Assembly: GCA_902492505.1 (NCBI GenBank)
Contig: CABULU010000006.1
Span: 1 to 50,228 of the forward strand
DNA length: 50,228 nucleotides
Reading direction: 5' to 3'
Origin: an uncultured Eubacteriales bacterium
Lineage (GTDB): Bacteria > Bacillota > Clostridia > Oscillospirales > QAKW01
Of this stretch, positions 41,449-49,964 are shown piece by piece (positions within the stretch are counted from its first letter, which is position 1; every line of letters begins with the position of its first letter). The position numbers and the translations under genes were made by a program. The notes beneath the pieces were generated by a model, which saw only the letters and a program-made list of their open reading frames with translations, ran no database searches and had not been told where the DNA came from.

Positions 41449-41994
41449 ATGAAAATAATGATTGCCGCCGATATACACGGCAGCGCGCTGTATTGCAGGC
41501 AGCTTTGCGAGCTGTTTAAGGACTCGGGCGCGCAGAAGCTATTACTGCTTGGGGACATACTGTATCACGGTCCGCGCAACGCACTGCCCCAGGGCTACGA
41601 CCCCAAAAAGGTATGTGCGCTTTTAAATCCGCTGAAAGACAGCATACTATGTGTGCGCGGCAACTGCGACAGCGAAGTAGATCAGATGGTGCTGAATTTT
41701 TCCGTACTGTCGGACAGTGCGCTGCTGTTTTTAAACGGACACACATTTCTTGCCGCTCACGGACATTTATTTACAGAAAACAGCCCTCCGCCGCTTGCCG
41801 ACGGAGATATTTTGCTGTACGGTCATACCCACGTGCCGAAATTTGAAAAAAAGGACGGGCATCTTTGCATTAATCCCGGCTCTGTCTCCATACCCAAAGA
41901 AAACTCGCCGAATTCCTGTATAATACTAAATGACAGCACGGTAAATCACTGCGACCTGTACGGTCATGTCTATATGCAGAATGATATAATCTGA
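41449..41994 (+). CDS. YfcE/MJ0936-family metallophosphodiesterase
   Basis: 181 residues. The calcineurin-type motifs run in order: MIAADIHGS, LLLGDILYHGPRNALP, RGNCDSEVD, AAHGHLF and YGHTHVP, ending in NPGSVSIPKENSPNSC. ATG 41449 is preferred over an earlier in-frame GTG because AAAGGTG serves as RBS. YfcE hydrolyses phosphodiesters in vitro; its physiological substrate is not known. Confidence 0.9.
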   Translation: MKIMIAADIHGSALYCRQLCELFKDSGAQKLLLLGDILYHGPRNALPQGYDPKKVCALLNPLKDSILCVRGNCDSEVDQMVLNFSVLSDSALLFLNGHTFLAAHGHLFTENSPPPLADGDILLYGHTHVPKFEKKDGHLCINPGSVSIPKENSPNSCIILNDSTVNHCDLYGHVYMQNDII

Positions 41995-42013
41995 GTTTAT
42001 TCCGAAATTCAAT

Positions 42014-42054
42014 ATATCCCGTAAGGTAACTGTACCTTACGGGATATGTTTTAT
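42014..42054 (+). terminator. Terminator between convergent genes
   Basis: A perfect 15-bp stem ATATCCCGTAAGGTA/TACCTTACGGGATAT with a 4-base loop, followed by GTTTTATC. It reaches the end of the convergent rlmA gene. Confidence 0.8.
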
Positions 42055-42866
42055 CTGAGCGGAGAACTCGGTTTTTTATTATAAACAAATATGTAAAAAT
42101 GTGCCGTAACCTCAAGCTCGGACAGCTTTTTAAGCTTTTGCCTGTCCTTATCGGATGTACGGTAAAAATATGGGGTCATCGTGAAAAGACTGCGAATCCG
42201 GGGACCGTCCAGACGCATGGTATAGCGCAGATTTTCCGCGCCGCGCAGCTCAAATCCCGCAAGTGTATTGTCAAAAGCCGGGTTCAGCTGTGCGTTGTCA
42301 TACACCGCACGTTTCAGCTCGATAAGGTGGTCTCTGCCGGGGACTACGCGTATTAAAATCCCGTCATTTGTCAAAACACGGTAAACCTCGGCCTCGCTTA
42401 TCGGAGCAAACACCGAAAGCGCCGTGCTGACAACATTATCGGCGATCGGAAGCGCAGTACAATTTGCAACTGCAAGGCTTGTCTGCACGGCATAGCTGCG
42501 CCTGCATGCTGCGTCTACCGCCGCTTTGGAGATATCTATTCCGCATGTACTGCCGCCGTTTGAGCACGCGCTCAGTCTTTGACAAACCCCTTCAAGATAG
42601 TATCCCTCTCCGCAGCATATATCCGCAACGCAGCAGCCCTTGATATTTGAACAGATACACTCTCTCAAACGACTGTAAAAGCCGCAGTTTAAAAATTCGC
42701 GCCGCGCTGCTGCCATAAGCTTATCATCACCGTGATTTTTAGGCGACTGAGACTGCAAAAGATTGACATAACCTCGGCGGGATATATCATAGCTGTGTTT
42801 TTCCGGGCAGACATACGCGCCTGCGGATTTTGACATCTGTTTCTTACAGACAGGGCATATAAGCAT
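42051..42866 (-). CDS. rlmA: 23S rRNA (guanine-N1)-methyltransferase, RlmA family
   Basis: 271 residues. The N-terminal zinc finger reads LICPVCKKQM and YVCPEKHSYDISRRGYVNLL. The methyltransferase core has VADICCGEGYYLEGV and NGGSTCGIDISKAAV; later DGILIRVVPGRDHLIELKR is typical of RlmA. It methylates G745/G748 of 23S rRNA in studied bacteria. It follows the radical SAM gene by 3 bases. Confidence 0.92.
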   Translation of the reverse strand: MLICPVCKKQMSKSAGAYVCPEKHSYDISRRGYVNLLQSQSPKNHGDDKLMAAARREFLNCGFYSRLRECICSNIKGCCVADICCGEGYYLEGVCQRLSACSNGGSTCGIDISKAAVDAACRRSYAVQTSLAVANCTALPIADNVVSTALSVFAPISEAEVYRVLTNDGILIRVVPGRDHLIELKRAVYDNAQLNPAFDNTLAGFELRGAENLRYTMRLDGPRIRSLFTMTPYFYRTSDKDRQKLKKLSELEVTAHFYIFVYNKKPSSPLR

Positions 42867-42869
42867 AAT

Positions 42870-43748
42870 TCAAACTCCTTCGCAGTTAAATTCCGGAATA
42901 AAGACCTTATCATCGGCACCGCTGCCCTGCACAAACCCGTTTGTAATGCCAAGCGACTGGGCATAACGTACAACGCTGCGGTATGACGCCGGCGACAGCG
43001 GGCTTTTAAGCTCACGGTGAGTAACGTGAGGCATCGGCACGTACTGCCCCATAACGGATATATAAATATCGTCTCCAAACGTATCATAAAGATATTTTAT
43101 ACTCGCCTTGGCATCGATAAGATTACCCGGAAGCACCAGCACGCGAACAATAACTCCCCTTTGCATAATGCCACCCCTGATGATAGGACGTCCGACCTTT
43201 TTTACCATCTGTTTAATCGCTGCGCGTGCGACCTGAGGATAGTCAGGCGCAGAACAGTATTTCATCGCGGCGGCAGTGCTTGAAAATTTTAGGTCAGCAA
43301 GATAAATGTCAACCGTATCATTCAGCTGTTCCAATGCGCACAGCTTAAGGTATGATGAAGTATTGAAAACCACCGGAAGACCCAGTCCGTCCAAACGCGC
43401 ATGGCGCAGAACCGGCACAATATACGGAATATAATGATCCGCCGTAACAAGATTAATATTTACAGCACCCTGTTTCTTTAGCTCAAACATTATGTCGTAA
43501 AGCCTCGCGGGAGTAATCACCGCACCGTAATTCTCATGAGACAGCACGGAGTTCTGGCAAAATTCGCACGCAAGTGCACAACCGGAAAAAAATATTGTTC
43601 CGCTGCCGTTTCTGCCTGAAATTACAGGCTCCTCCCACATATGCTTTGCTGCGCGGGCAATGCGTATGCGACTGTCAGTCCCGCAAAATCCACGCTCTTT
43701 CTCTCTGTCAGCCCCACATTCACGAGGACATAAAGTACATTTTGGCAT
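42870..43748 (-). CDS. Radical SAM protein of the PflA/PflX-like group (COG1313)
   Basis: 292 residues from ATG 43748 with a CGGAGGG RBS. The radical SAM cluster motif is SGCALACEFCQN (Cys 57, 61, 64). Four N-terminal cysteines (CTLCPRECG and GFCGT, residues 4, 7, 11, 22) could hold a further cluster. VRVLVLPGNLIDAKASIKYL and ISVMGQYVPMPHVTH match the uncharacterised PflX group; the target is unknown. Its upstream region carries a TGCAACTTTTT element also found before the ECF sigma gene. Confidence 0.9.
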   Translation of the reverse strand: MPKCTLCPRECGADREKERGFCGTDSRIRIARAAKHMWEEPVISGRNGSGTIFFSGCALACEFCQNSVLSHENYGAVITPARLYDIMFELKKQGAVNINLVTADHYIPYIVPVLRHARLDGLGLPVVFNTSSYLKLCALEQLNDTVDIYLADLKFSSTAAAMKYCSAPDYPQVARAAIKQMVKKVGRPIIRGGIMQRGVIVRVLVLPGNLIDAKASIKYLYDTFGDDIYISVMGQYVPMPHVTHRELKSPLSPASYRSVVRYAQSLGITNGFVQGSGADDKVFIPEFNCEGV

Positions 43749-43810
43749 AATTCCCTCCGAAAAGCTGCGCAAAACAGACCCGTTTTAAATGCAAGTTTTG
43801 CCATAATATA

Positions 43811-43844
43811 CTTATATATGTATTAAGAGGTCCAAAAAGTTGCA
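43811..43844 (-). promoter_or_regulatory. Candidate ECF-sigma promoter of the radical SAM gene
   Basis: On the minus strand TGCAACTTTTT (43834-43844) is followed by CC, TTAAT and ATATAAG, 34 bases in all. The same order and total length occur at 48266-48299 before the ECF sigma gene. No good TTGACA/TATAAT pair is present. Confidence 0.4.
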
Positions 43845-43898
43845 ATTTTTAAAAAATTTTTTTAAAATTTTTTGGTTGACAATCAAATGCCCAATAAA

Positions 43899-43936
43899 TA
43901 AAAAACCACCGCAGACATTATTTGTCCGCAGCGGTG
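43899..43936 (-). terminator. Terminator of tRNA-Lys
   Basis: A stem pairing CACCGC and GACA with TGTC and GCGGTG around an AT-rich loop, with an internal mismatch, followed on the minus strand by TTTTTT. Confidence 0.7.
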
Positions 43937-44012
43937 TGGTGACCCATCGGAGAATCGAACTCCGGACACCATGATTAAAAGTCATGTGCTCTGCCAGCTG
44001 AGCTAATGGGTC
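43937..44012 (-). tRNA. tRNA-Lys (anticodon UUU)
   Basis: 76 bases with encoded CCA. Acceptor GACCCAT/ATGGGTC, anticodon stem ATGA/TCAT around CTTTTAA (anticodon TTT), T-arm CCGGAGTTCGATTCTCCG. It has its own promoter and terminator. Confidence 0.96.
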
Positions 44013-44066
44013 ATATTTCTAATACAAAACAAACTAATAGACCTTAAACTGCCGATTAGCTAATAT

Positions 44067-44095
44067 ATTTTATCAGCACTGACATGCTTTGTCAA
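44067..44095 (-). promoter_or_regulatory. Promoter of tRNA-Lys
   Basis: On the minus strand TTGACA (44090-44095), 17 bp, TAAAAT (44067-44072), about 55 bases before the tRNA. Confidence 0.75.
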
Positions 44096-44250
44096 CTATT
44101 TTTTAAATAAAATTAATTTTTCCGGCAGGATTTTTATAAACTTTGTCGTATATAGTATATAGAGTAACACTTAAAATATCAAAAAAAGTAATTTTGTAAA
44201 AAAACATGAATTACATCGGCGTTTTTTGTTTCGCCGTAAAGGGAGCAGTT

Positions 44251-45255
44251 ATGAATTACCGCGAAATTTTCGAAAAGCGAGAACGAGACACACTGTCTGA
44301 GTATGCAGTTTGCTCCTCCTCAAGTCGCGGCAGAACGCGTAAAGAGGATGAATCCTCAACGCGAACCTGCTTTTGCCGCGACCGAGACCGTATAATACAC
44401 TGTAAGGCATTTCGCAGGCTAAAACACAAAACGCAGGTATTTTTAAGCCCGACCGGCGACCACTACCGCACAAGACTGACACACACGCTCGAAGTATCGC
44501 AGATATCACGCACTATTGCGCGCTGTCTCTGCCTCAACGAGGATCTGACCGAGGCCATAGCTTTAGGACATGACCTGGGTCATACGCCGTTTGGTCATGC
44601 GGGCGAACGTGTTTTAAATGATATTTGCCCGTTTCCGTTTCGGCATAACGAGCAGAGCGTGCGCGTTTGTACCCTCCTTGAAAAGGACGGCAGGGGCTTA
44701 AACCTGACAGCAGAGGTTCTTGACGGGATTCTATGCCATACCGGAGAAAAAATTGCCGACACTTTGGAGGGGCAAATCGTAAGACTGGCAGATAAAATCG
44801 CCTACATTAATCACGATATAGACGACGCGGTGCGCGCAGGACTCATAACCGAAAATGACTTGCCGCCACGTGCTGTTCAAATACTTGGCAGAGGTCACAG
44901 CGCAAGAATAAATTCTATGGTAATGGGCACCGTGCAAGCAAGCACGGACAAGCCGGCAATCATGATGCAGGAACAGATAAAAGAGGGCTTTGATATTCTG
45001 CATGAATACCTGTTTTCATATATTTATCTCGGCTCTAAAGCAAAGACCGAAGAGGGCAAGGCTCAGGGTATCATTGAATCTATATACGGATACTATACAA
45101 AACACCCGGAGCAGCTCCCGGAGGAATATCTGAAAATTGCACACGCAGAAGATGTTTCCCGTGCAGTGTGCGACTATGTATCCACCATGACGGACAGATT
45201 TGCGGTTGACATTTTCAGTCAGCTGTTTATCCCTAAAAGCTGGGATATAAAATAA
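44251..45255 (+). CDS. dgt: Deoxyguanosinetriphosphate triphosphohydrolase-like protein
   Basis: An HD-domain dNTPase that hydrolyses dNTPs to nucleoside and triphosphate, 334 residues. The ATG at 44251 is chosen for its GGGAGCAG RBS. The metal site is HYRTRLTHTLEVSQIS and ALGHDLGHTPFGHAGE, followed by a downstream aspartate region DKIAYINHDIDDAVRAG. It precedes dnaG and rpoD, the standard clostridial order, which ties dNTP control to replication and transcription genes. Confidence 0.93.
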   Translation: MNYREIFEKRERDTLSEYAVCSSSSRGRTRKEDESSTRTCFCRDRDRIIHCKAFRRLKHKTQVFLSPTGDHYRTRLTHTLEVSQISRTIARCLCLNEDLTEAIALGHDLGHTPFGHAGERVLNDICPFPFRHNEQSVRVCTLLEKDGRGLNLTAEVLDGILCHTGEKIADTLEGQIVRLADKIAYINHDIDDAVRAGLITENDLPPRAVQILGRGHSARINSMVMGTVQASTDKPAIMMQEQIKEGFDILHEYLFSYIYLGSKAKTEEGKAQGIIESIYGYYTKHPEQLPEEYLKIAHAEDVSRAVCDYVSTMTDRFAVDIFSQLFIPKSWDIK

Positions 45256-45288
45256 AAATATGTAATATGATGAAAGGGAGTGATAAAT

Positions 45289-47049
45289 GTGGCAATAGAC
45301 AGCTCATTTATAAGCGAGCTAAAGCTGCGCTGTCCGATAGAAGAAGTAATCGGCAGCTATGTTACGCTGAAGCGCGCTGGAAGCAGATATGTGGCATGCT
45401 GTCCGTTTCACAATGAAAAAACACCATCATTCACCGTATTTACCGACACTTCATCATACTACTGCTTCGGCTGCGGTGCCGGAGGAGATATAATTACATT
45501 TATTATGAACCGCGAAAACCTCGATTATGTTGAAGCGGTCCGTCTGCTTGCAGAACGAGCAGGTCTTTCCGTCCCGGAGAGCGGGACGGCAGCCGAAAGC
45601 AAAAAGCAAAATCGTGAGCGTATGCTAAAAATGCACAAACTCGCTGCACGCCACTATTATAAAAATCTTATAACAGGCGACAACACCTGCATGAGATATC
45701 TTACAAAGCGGGGGCTTGACATGTCATCAGTCAAGCGTTACGGGCTGGGCTTTGCAAAGGACAGCTTTGACGACCTGAAAAATCTTCTTCTGAAAAACGG
45801 TTATTCACTTCAGGAAATGGAATCAGCGGGACTGCTGGCAAAAAGCCGGAAAAACGGAAGCTTTTACGATAAATTCCGCAACAGACTGATGTTTCCGGTA
45901 ATTGACCTGCGCGGTAATGTCGTCGCCTTTTCGGGGCGCACGCTTGACCCCGACGGCATACCCAAATACATGAACTCACCTGATACTGAAATTTACCGAA
46001 AGGGCAATATTTTATTCGGACTTAATTTTGCCAAAGAGAAAAACGACGGCACGCTGATTCTCTGCGAGGGAAATATAGACGTCGTCATGCTGGCGCAGGA
46101 GGGTTTCAGAAATGCGGTTGCCCCGCTGGGTACGGCGTTTACAACCGACCAGGCAAGAAAGATATCGCAATACGCAAAAACCGCCGTCATCGCATTTGAC
46201 AGCGACAACGCAGGTCAGAAAGCTACAAACAAAGCGATATCATACTTAAGAACTCTCGGCGTATCGGTGCGCGTTTTACAGATGCAGGGAGCCAAAGACC
46301 CGGACGAATACATTAAGACCTACGGCAGAGAACGGTTTTCAATGCTCATAAGCCGTTCAAAAACACCTACCGAATATCAGCTTGACAAACTGAAAGAAAC
46401 GCACGACCTTACAGATACAGCTCAAAAGACGGAATACAGTGACAAGGGCTCCGATGTTATCGCACGTCTGCCATCAAAAATCGAACGCGAAATTTACGCG
46501 GGTATTCTTGCTAAGGAGCTAAATATTTCCGTGGAAACGGTTATGGCAGACATAGAAAGACGCCGAAGAAATTTCGAAAAGGCGGAGCAGCGCCGCACTG
46601 TTTCAGACGAACAGCGCGCCATTACGGGCAGTACCGACCGGGTAAATGTACACCGGCGTGAAAACCTTCTTGCCGCAAGGGCTGAGGAAACCCTTATAGT
46701 TATTTTATACCGTAATCCCGACCTGCTGCGCGATATTACCGATAAAATCACACCCAAAGACTTTATAACAGAGTTCAACCGCGAGGTGTTTACATTTATT
46801 ACTGACAGCTTTAAAAACGACAGTTCGGTGCAAAGTCTTTCGTTTGACGAAAGGTTTGACAGTGCACAGACTTCAAAAATAGTGTTTTTACTGAATACCG
46901 CAGTCCTGTCCGACGATATCCGTTCACAGGCAAACGACTGCATAAGAACTATAAAATCACAGGGGAACAAAAAAATCGACGCGGCAAAGCTTGACGCCAA
47001 AGAGCTTATGTCGCTTATAAAAAAGGAGACCGAAAAGGATGAATATTGA
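45289..47049 (+). CDS. dnaG: DNA primase DnaG
   Basis: Makes RNA primers at the replication fork. The 586-residue form starts at GTG 45289; an in-frame GTG nine bases earlier overlaps the AGGGAG RBS and is rejected. The zinc-binding domain has CCPFHNEKTPSF and YYCFGCGAGGD. The TOPRIM core has LILCEGNIDVVMLAQEG and VIAFDSDNAGQKA. The C-terminal third is the helicase-binding region. The stop overlaps rpoD by 11 bases. Confidence 0.96.
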   Translation: MAIDSSFISELKLRCPIEEVIGSYVTLKRAGSRYVACCPFHNEKTPSFTVFTDTSSYYCFGCGAGGDIITFIMNRENLDYVEAVRLLAERAGLSVPESGTAAESKKQNRERMLKMHKLAARHYYKNLITGDNTCMRYLTKRGLDMSSVKRYGLGFAKDSFDDLKNLLLKNGYSLQEMESAGLLAKSRKNGSFYDKFRNRLMFPVIDLRGNVVAFSGRTLDPDGIPKYMNSPDTEIYRKGNILFGLNFAKEKNDGTLILCEGNIDVVMLAQEGFRNAVAPLGTAFTTDQARKISQYAKTAVIAFDSDNAGQKATNKAISYLRTLGVSVRVLQMQGAKDPDEYIKTYGRERFSMLISRSKTPTEYQLDKLKETHDLTDTAQKTEYSDKGSDVIARLPSKIEREIYAGILAKELNISVETVMADIERRRRNFEKAEQRRTVSDEQRAITGSTDRVNVHRRENLLAARAEETLIVILYRNPDLLRDITDKITPKDFITEFNREVFTFITDSFKNDSSVQSLSFDERFDSAQTSKIVFLLNTAVLSDDIRSQANDCIRTIKSQGNKKIDAAKLDAKELMSLIKKETEKDEY

Positions 47050-48118
47050 GAAAAAGCAGTTTTACAAAGACCTTGTTGAGCTGGGCAAATCAAAGGGATC
47101 GCTGTCCAATCGTGAGATTATGGACGCTATCGACGAGGTGGCGCTGGACGCCGAGCACATGGAAAAGCTGTACGATATGCTGGAGGAACAGGGTATCGAA
47201 ATAATAGAAGACGCTATCGACGATATCGAAAACCTTGATTTGGCAGACGTTACAAACGCCACATATCAGACAGACGACGGCACAGAGCTTATGATTGTCG
47301 ATGACCCTGTTAAGGTTTATCTCAAGGAAATCGGCAAAGTGCCGCTGCTTACCGCGGACGAGGAAATAGGTCTTGCCAAGCGCATGTCAGACGGCAACCA
47401 GTACGCAAAGGACAGACTTGCCGAGGCAAATCTCCGCTTGGTCGTATCTATTGCCAAAAGATATGTCGGGCGCGGCATGCATTTTCTCGATCTGATTCAG
47501 GAGGGCAATTTAGGTCTTATAAAAGCCGTTGAAAAATTTGATTATGAAAAAGGCTACAAATTCTCAACATACGCAACATGGTGGATACGCCAGGCAATAA
47601 CACGGGCAATCGCAGATCAGGCGCGTACCATTCGTATTCCGGTACACATGGTTGAGACAATAAACAGAGTCATGCGCGTATCCCGTCAGCTTGTACAGGA
47701 GCTGGGACGCGAGCCTACCAGCGCGGAGATTGCAAAGGAGCTGGGGCAGCCGGAGGAAAAAATACGTGAAATACTGAAAATTGCACTCGATCCCGTGTCG
47801 CTTGAAACACCTATCGGTGAGGAGGACTCACACCTGGGTGATTTTATACCTGACGACGATATTCCCGCTCCAGTCGAGGCTACATCGCATATTATGTTGA
47901 AAGAACAGCTTTCAGAAGTGCTTGAAACACTGACTCCGCGTGAGGCGATGGTGCTGCGCCTGCGTTTCGGTCTTGTAGACGGCAGACAGCGCACTCTGGA
48001 GGAGGTCGGACGTGAATTCAACGTCACGCGCGAACGCATACGCCAAATTGAGTCAAAAGCGCTTCGAAAACTTCGTCATCCGTCACGCAGTAAACGACTA
48101 AAGGATTTTCTCGAATAA
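47039..48118 (+). CDS. rpoD: Primary sigma factor RpoD (SigA)
   Basis: Housekeeping sigma factor, 359 residues. Region 1.1 is acidic (1-75); region 1.2 starts at VKVYLKEIGKVPLLTADEE; region 2 shows AKRYVGRGMHFLDLIQEGNL and KFSTYATWWIRQAITRAIAD; region 4 shows EEVGREFNVTRERIRQIESK. It recognises the TTGACA/TATAAT promoters seen throughout the window. It starts inside the end of dnaG. Confidence 0.98.
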   Translation: MNIEKKQFYKDLVELGKSKGSLSNREIMDAIDEVALDAEHMEKLYDMLEEQGIEIIEDAIDDIENLDLADVTNATYQTDDGTELMIVDDPVKVYLKEIGKVPLLTADEEIGLAKRMSDGNQYAKDRLAEANLRLVVSIAKRYVGRGMHFLDLIQEGNLGLIKAVEKFDYEKGYKFSTYATWWIRQAITRAIADQARTIRIPVHMVETINRVMRVSRQLVQELGREPTSAEIAKELGQPEEKIREILKIALDPVSLETPIGEEDSHLGDFIPDDDIPAPVEATSHIMLKEQLSEVLETLTPREAMVLRLRFGLVDGRQRTLEEVGREFNVTRERIRQIESKALRKLRHPSRSKRLKDFLE

Positions 48119-48131
48119 TTATCGCAACAAC

Positions 48132-48217
48132 AAAGCCGGTTATGCTTACAAAGAGTTTATCTGCACTTTTTAATTGTGCATTATAAACAAAAAATCATCC
48201 GGCTTTCGCTATTTTTA
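48132..48217 (+). terminator. Nested hairpin structure after rpoD
   Basis: AAAGCCGG (48132-48139) pairs with CCGGCTTT (48199-48206) around two further nested stems, GTTTAT/ATAAAC (48155-48160 with 48183-48188) and GCAC/GTGC (48163-48166 with 48176-48179). CGCTATTTTT follows. It is larger than an ordinary terminator and could be a structured RNA. Confidence 0.55.
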
Positions 48218-48265
48218 AGGGCATTACGGAGAAAGTGGAAATAAATGAAAAAAGTTTGTCAAAAA

Positions 48266-48299
48266 TGCAACTTTTTAAGCCGTTAATGTGTAATATAAG
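48266..48299 (+). promoter_or_regulatory. Candidate autoregulated ECF-sigma promoter
   Basis: TGCAACTTTTT (48266-48276), then CC, TTAAT and ATATAAG, ending 18 bases before the ECF ATG. It matches the 43811-43844 element on the minus strand in motif order and length. A TAATAT near the start has no proper sigma-A -35. Confidence 0.4.
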
Positions 48300-48317
48300 C
48301 GAAGATACGAGGGTAAT

Positions 48318-48866
48318 ATGGATACGGATAAGGGGTTTAATACTACCGAGTATCTGGTTGACAGGTTTTTAAACGACATTATACGGTTCTGTCTTGTATA
48401 CGTACGTAATATGGACGACGCGCAGGACATAGCCCAGCAGGTGTTCATTACATATTTGCAGAAAAAACCCGAATTTGTAAGTTATGATCATGCGAAAAAC
48501 TGGCTTTTTAAGGTGGCTGTGAATATGTCAAAAAACCATATTCGCACACAGCGGCATGGGGAAGTCAGTTTTGACGAGCTGGAGGGTGCGTTGTCAACTG
48601 ACGATACTGTCGGTCGCGAAAGAACAGAACGCGAAGACGCGGTGTTTGCTGCCGTTATGCGGTTAAAGCAAAAATACAGGGAAATCATACATTTATATTA
48701 TTATTCTAACTACAACACAAACGAGCTGTCCGAAATGCTGGGAATACCCGCTGCGAGTGTGCGTTCCCGGCTGACCCGCGCACGGGCGGCGCTTGAAAAA
48801 GAACTGAAAGGAGGAGTAGCCGATGATAAACGATTACAAGAACGCGATGGATCGGATAAAGGCTGA
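48318..48866 (+). CDS. ECF-family RNA polymerase sigma factor
   Basis: 182 residues. Region 2 reads RFCLVYVRNMDDAQDIAQQV and FITYLQKKPEF; region 4 reads KYREIIHLYYYSNYNTNELS and EMLGIPAASVRSRLTRARAA. Only regions 2 and 4 are present, as in ECF factors. RBS GAGGG. It overlaps the next gene, a membrane anti-sigma candidate, by 44 bases, so the two are made together. Confidence 0.92.
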   Translation: MDTDKGFNTTEYLVDRFLNDIIRFCLVYVRNMDDAQDIAQQVFITYLQKKPEFVSYDHAKNWLFKVAVNMSKNHIRTQRHGEVSFDELEGALSTDDTVGRERTEREDAVFAAVMRLKQKYREIIHLYYYSNYNTNELSEMLGIPAASVRSRLTRARAALEKELKGGVADDKRLQERDGSDKG

Positions 48867-49755
48867 CGATAAATTTAAAGCACAGTTGCTGGAGCGGCTT
48901 GCCGCAGAGCAGGAAAAGCCAAAGGTCATAAAGCTCAATCCGCCGGCGGCGTCAAAAAATTTACCTCTCGTTGCGTCTCTTGCTTCGGCTGCGGTGCTTG
49001 CCCTGCTTATTTATTCCTCCGCGGTGCTGGTGCTGCCAATGCTTAGAAACAATGCATATGACGGTTCTTCTGCCTCACCTGAAACTGCTTATAGCGGGCG
49101 GGCAAATTATTACGGAACTCAAAAAGAACCCCGAAAGACGGAAAAGCCCGGCGATTCTGATAAAGACCGAGCAGATGTAGTTACAGAAGATTCAGGTGCA
49201 GGCGAGAACACAGACAGTAATATTCAGTCAGGCCAGCCAAACAGCACCGACAGCAATACAGATTTTGAGAAGAATACAGATGAATCGGCATCCGACAACA
49301 GCGGCACACCATCAAAATCTGAACAAGCAAAGGATTCCGATGTAAATTATGACGACTACCGAATAGTCAGCTATTCCGGAATTGACGCGGAGCCTAAAGG
49401 CACACAGCCGACACAAAACACAGTAAGCTATAACAGTGTACTGCATTTTGCTTTTGAGGGCTTTGACAAATACGGAATCAAACTTAAAAACAACGATATT
49501 GTTTTTGACGCAAGACTCAGTGAAAACTACACGCTTGCACAACTGTTTACCGATTACTACAGCATAATAATTGGAAGACCCGGCAGCACCTCAGTCAGTA
49601 ACGGGATGCTGGACAGTTTTTTTAACGTAAGTGCAAATGCAAAACGGCAGATAAGCGTTTTTATTGACGGCGTTGAGGTTGTCAATCTTGACAACGTCCT
49701 GCTTTCTGAATTCAGTGATTTGAATAATGTATATTTTTCTGTTTCGGTGACATAA
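48823..49755 (+). CDS. Membrane anti-sigma factor candidate
   Basis: 310 residues. A cytosolic N-terminus (MINDYKNAMDRIKADDKFKA) is followed by one membrane segment (about 48-73), a Ser/Thr/Asp/Asn-rich extracellular linker (80-175), and a C-terminal domain (180-310) with VLHFAFEGFDKYGIKLKNND and ISVFIDGVEVVNLDN that I do not recognise. The topology and the 44-base overlap with the ECF gene argue for an anti-sigma that senses an outside signal. AAGGAGG (48809-48815) lies inside the ECF gene. Confidence 0.75.
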   Translation: MINDYKNAMDRIKADDKFKAQLLERLAAEQEKPKVIKLNPPAASKNLPLVASLASAAVLALLIYSSAVLVLPMLRNNAYDGSSASPETAYSGRANYYGTQKEPRKTEKPGDSDKDRADVVTEDSGAGENTDSNIQSGQPNSTDSNTDFEKNTDESASDNSGTPSKSEQAKDSDVNYDDYRIVSYSGIDAEPKGTQPTQNTVSYNSVLHFAFEGFDKYGIKLKNNDIVFDARLSENYTLAQLFTDYYSIIIGRPGSTSVSNGMLDSFFNVSANAKRQISVFIDGVEVVNLDNVLLSEFSDLNNVYFSVSVT

Positions 49756-49807
49756 TAGTGACTGCGGAGGGCTATCTTATTTAAAATCGGTCCTCCTTAA
49801 TATAGAT

Positions 49808-49851
49808 GACAAGCGGTAAGCTGCAAAAGCAGCTTACCGCTTGTCTTTTTT
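49808..49851 (+). terminator. Terminator of the ECF operon
   Basis: A perfect 17-bp stem GACAAGCGGTAAGCTGC/GCAGCTTACCGCTTGTC with an AAAA loop and six T residues. Confidence 0.92.
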
Positions 49852-49864
49852 ATATCTTTATTGC

Positions 49865-49901
49865 TTAAAAAAATACAGGCAAGCTTTCGCTTGCCTGTAT
49901 T
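49865..49901 (-). terminator. Terminator of the SLH protein gene
   Basis: A 13-bp stem AATACAGGCAAGC/GCTTGCCTGTATT with a 4-base loop; the minus strand continues with a run of T. Confidence 0.88.
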
Positions 49902-49964
49902 CTGTTTACAGTGACAAATCACACCGTATACAACCTGACCGTAAATAATCAGTACGCGTACATC

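Noticed and set aside
43861..43906. Plus-strand promoter starting TTGACA near 43876
   Set aside because: The -10 at the right distance is only TAAAAA and nothing on the plus strand follows but antisense to tRNA-Lys.
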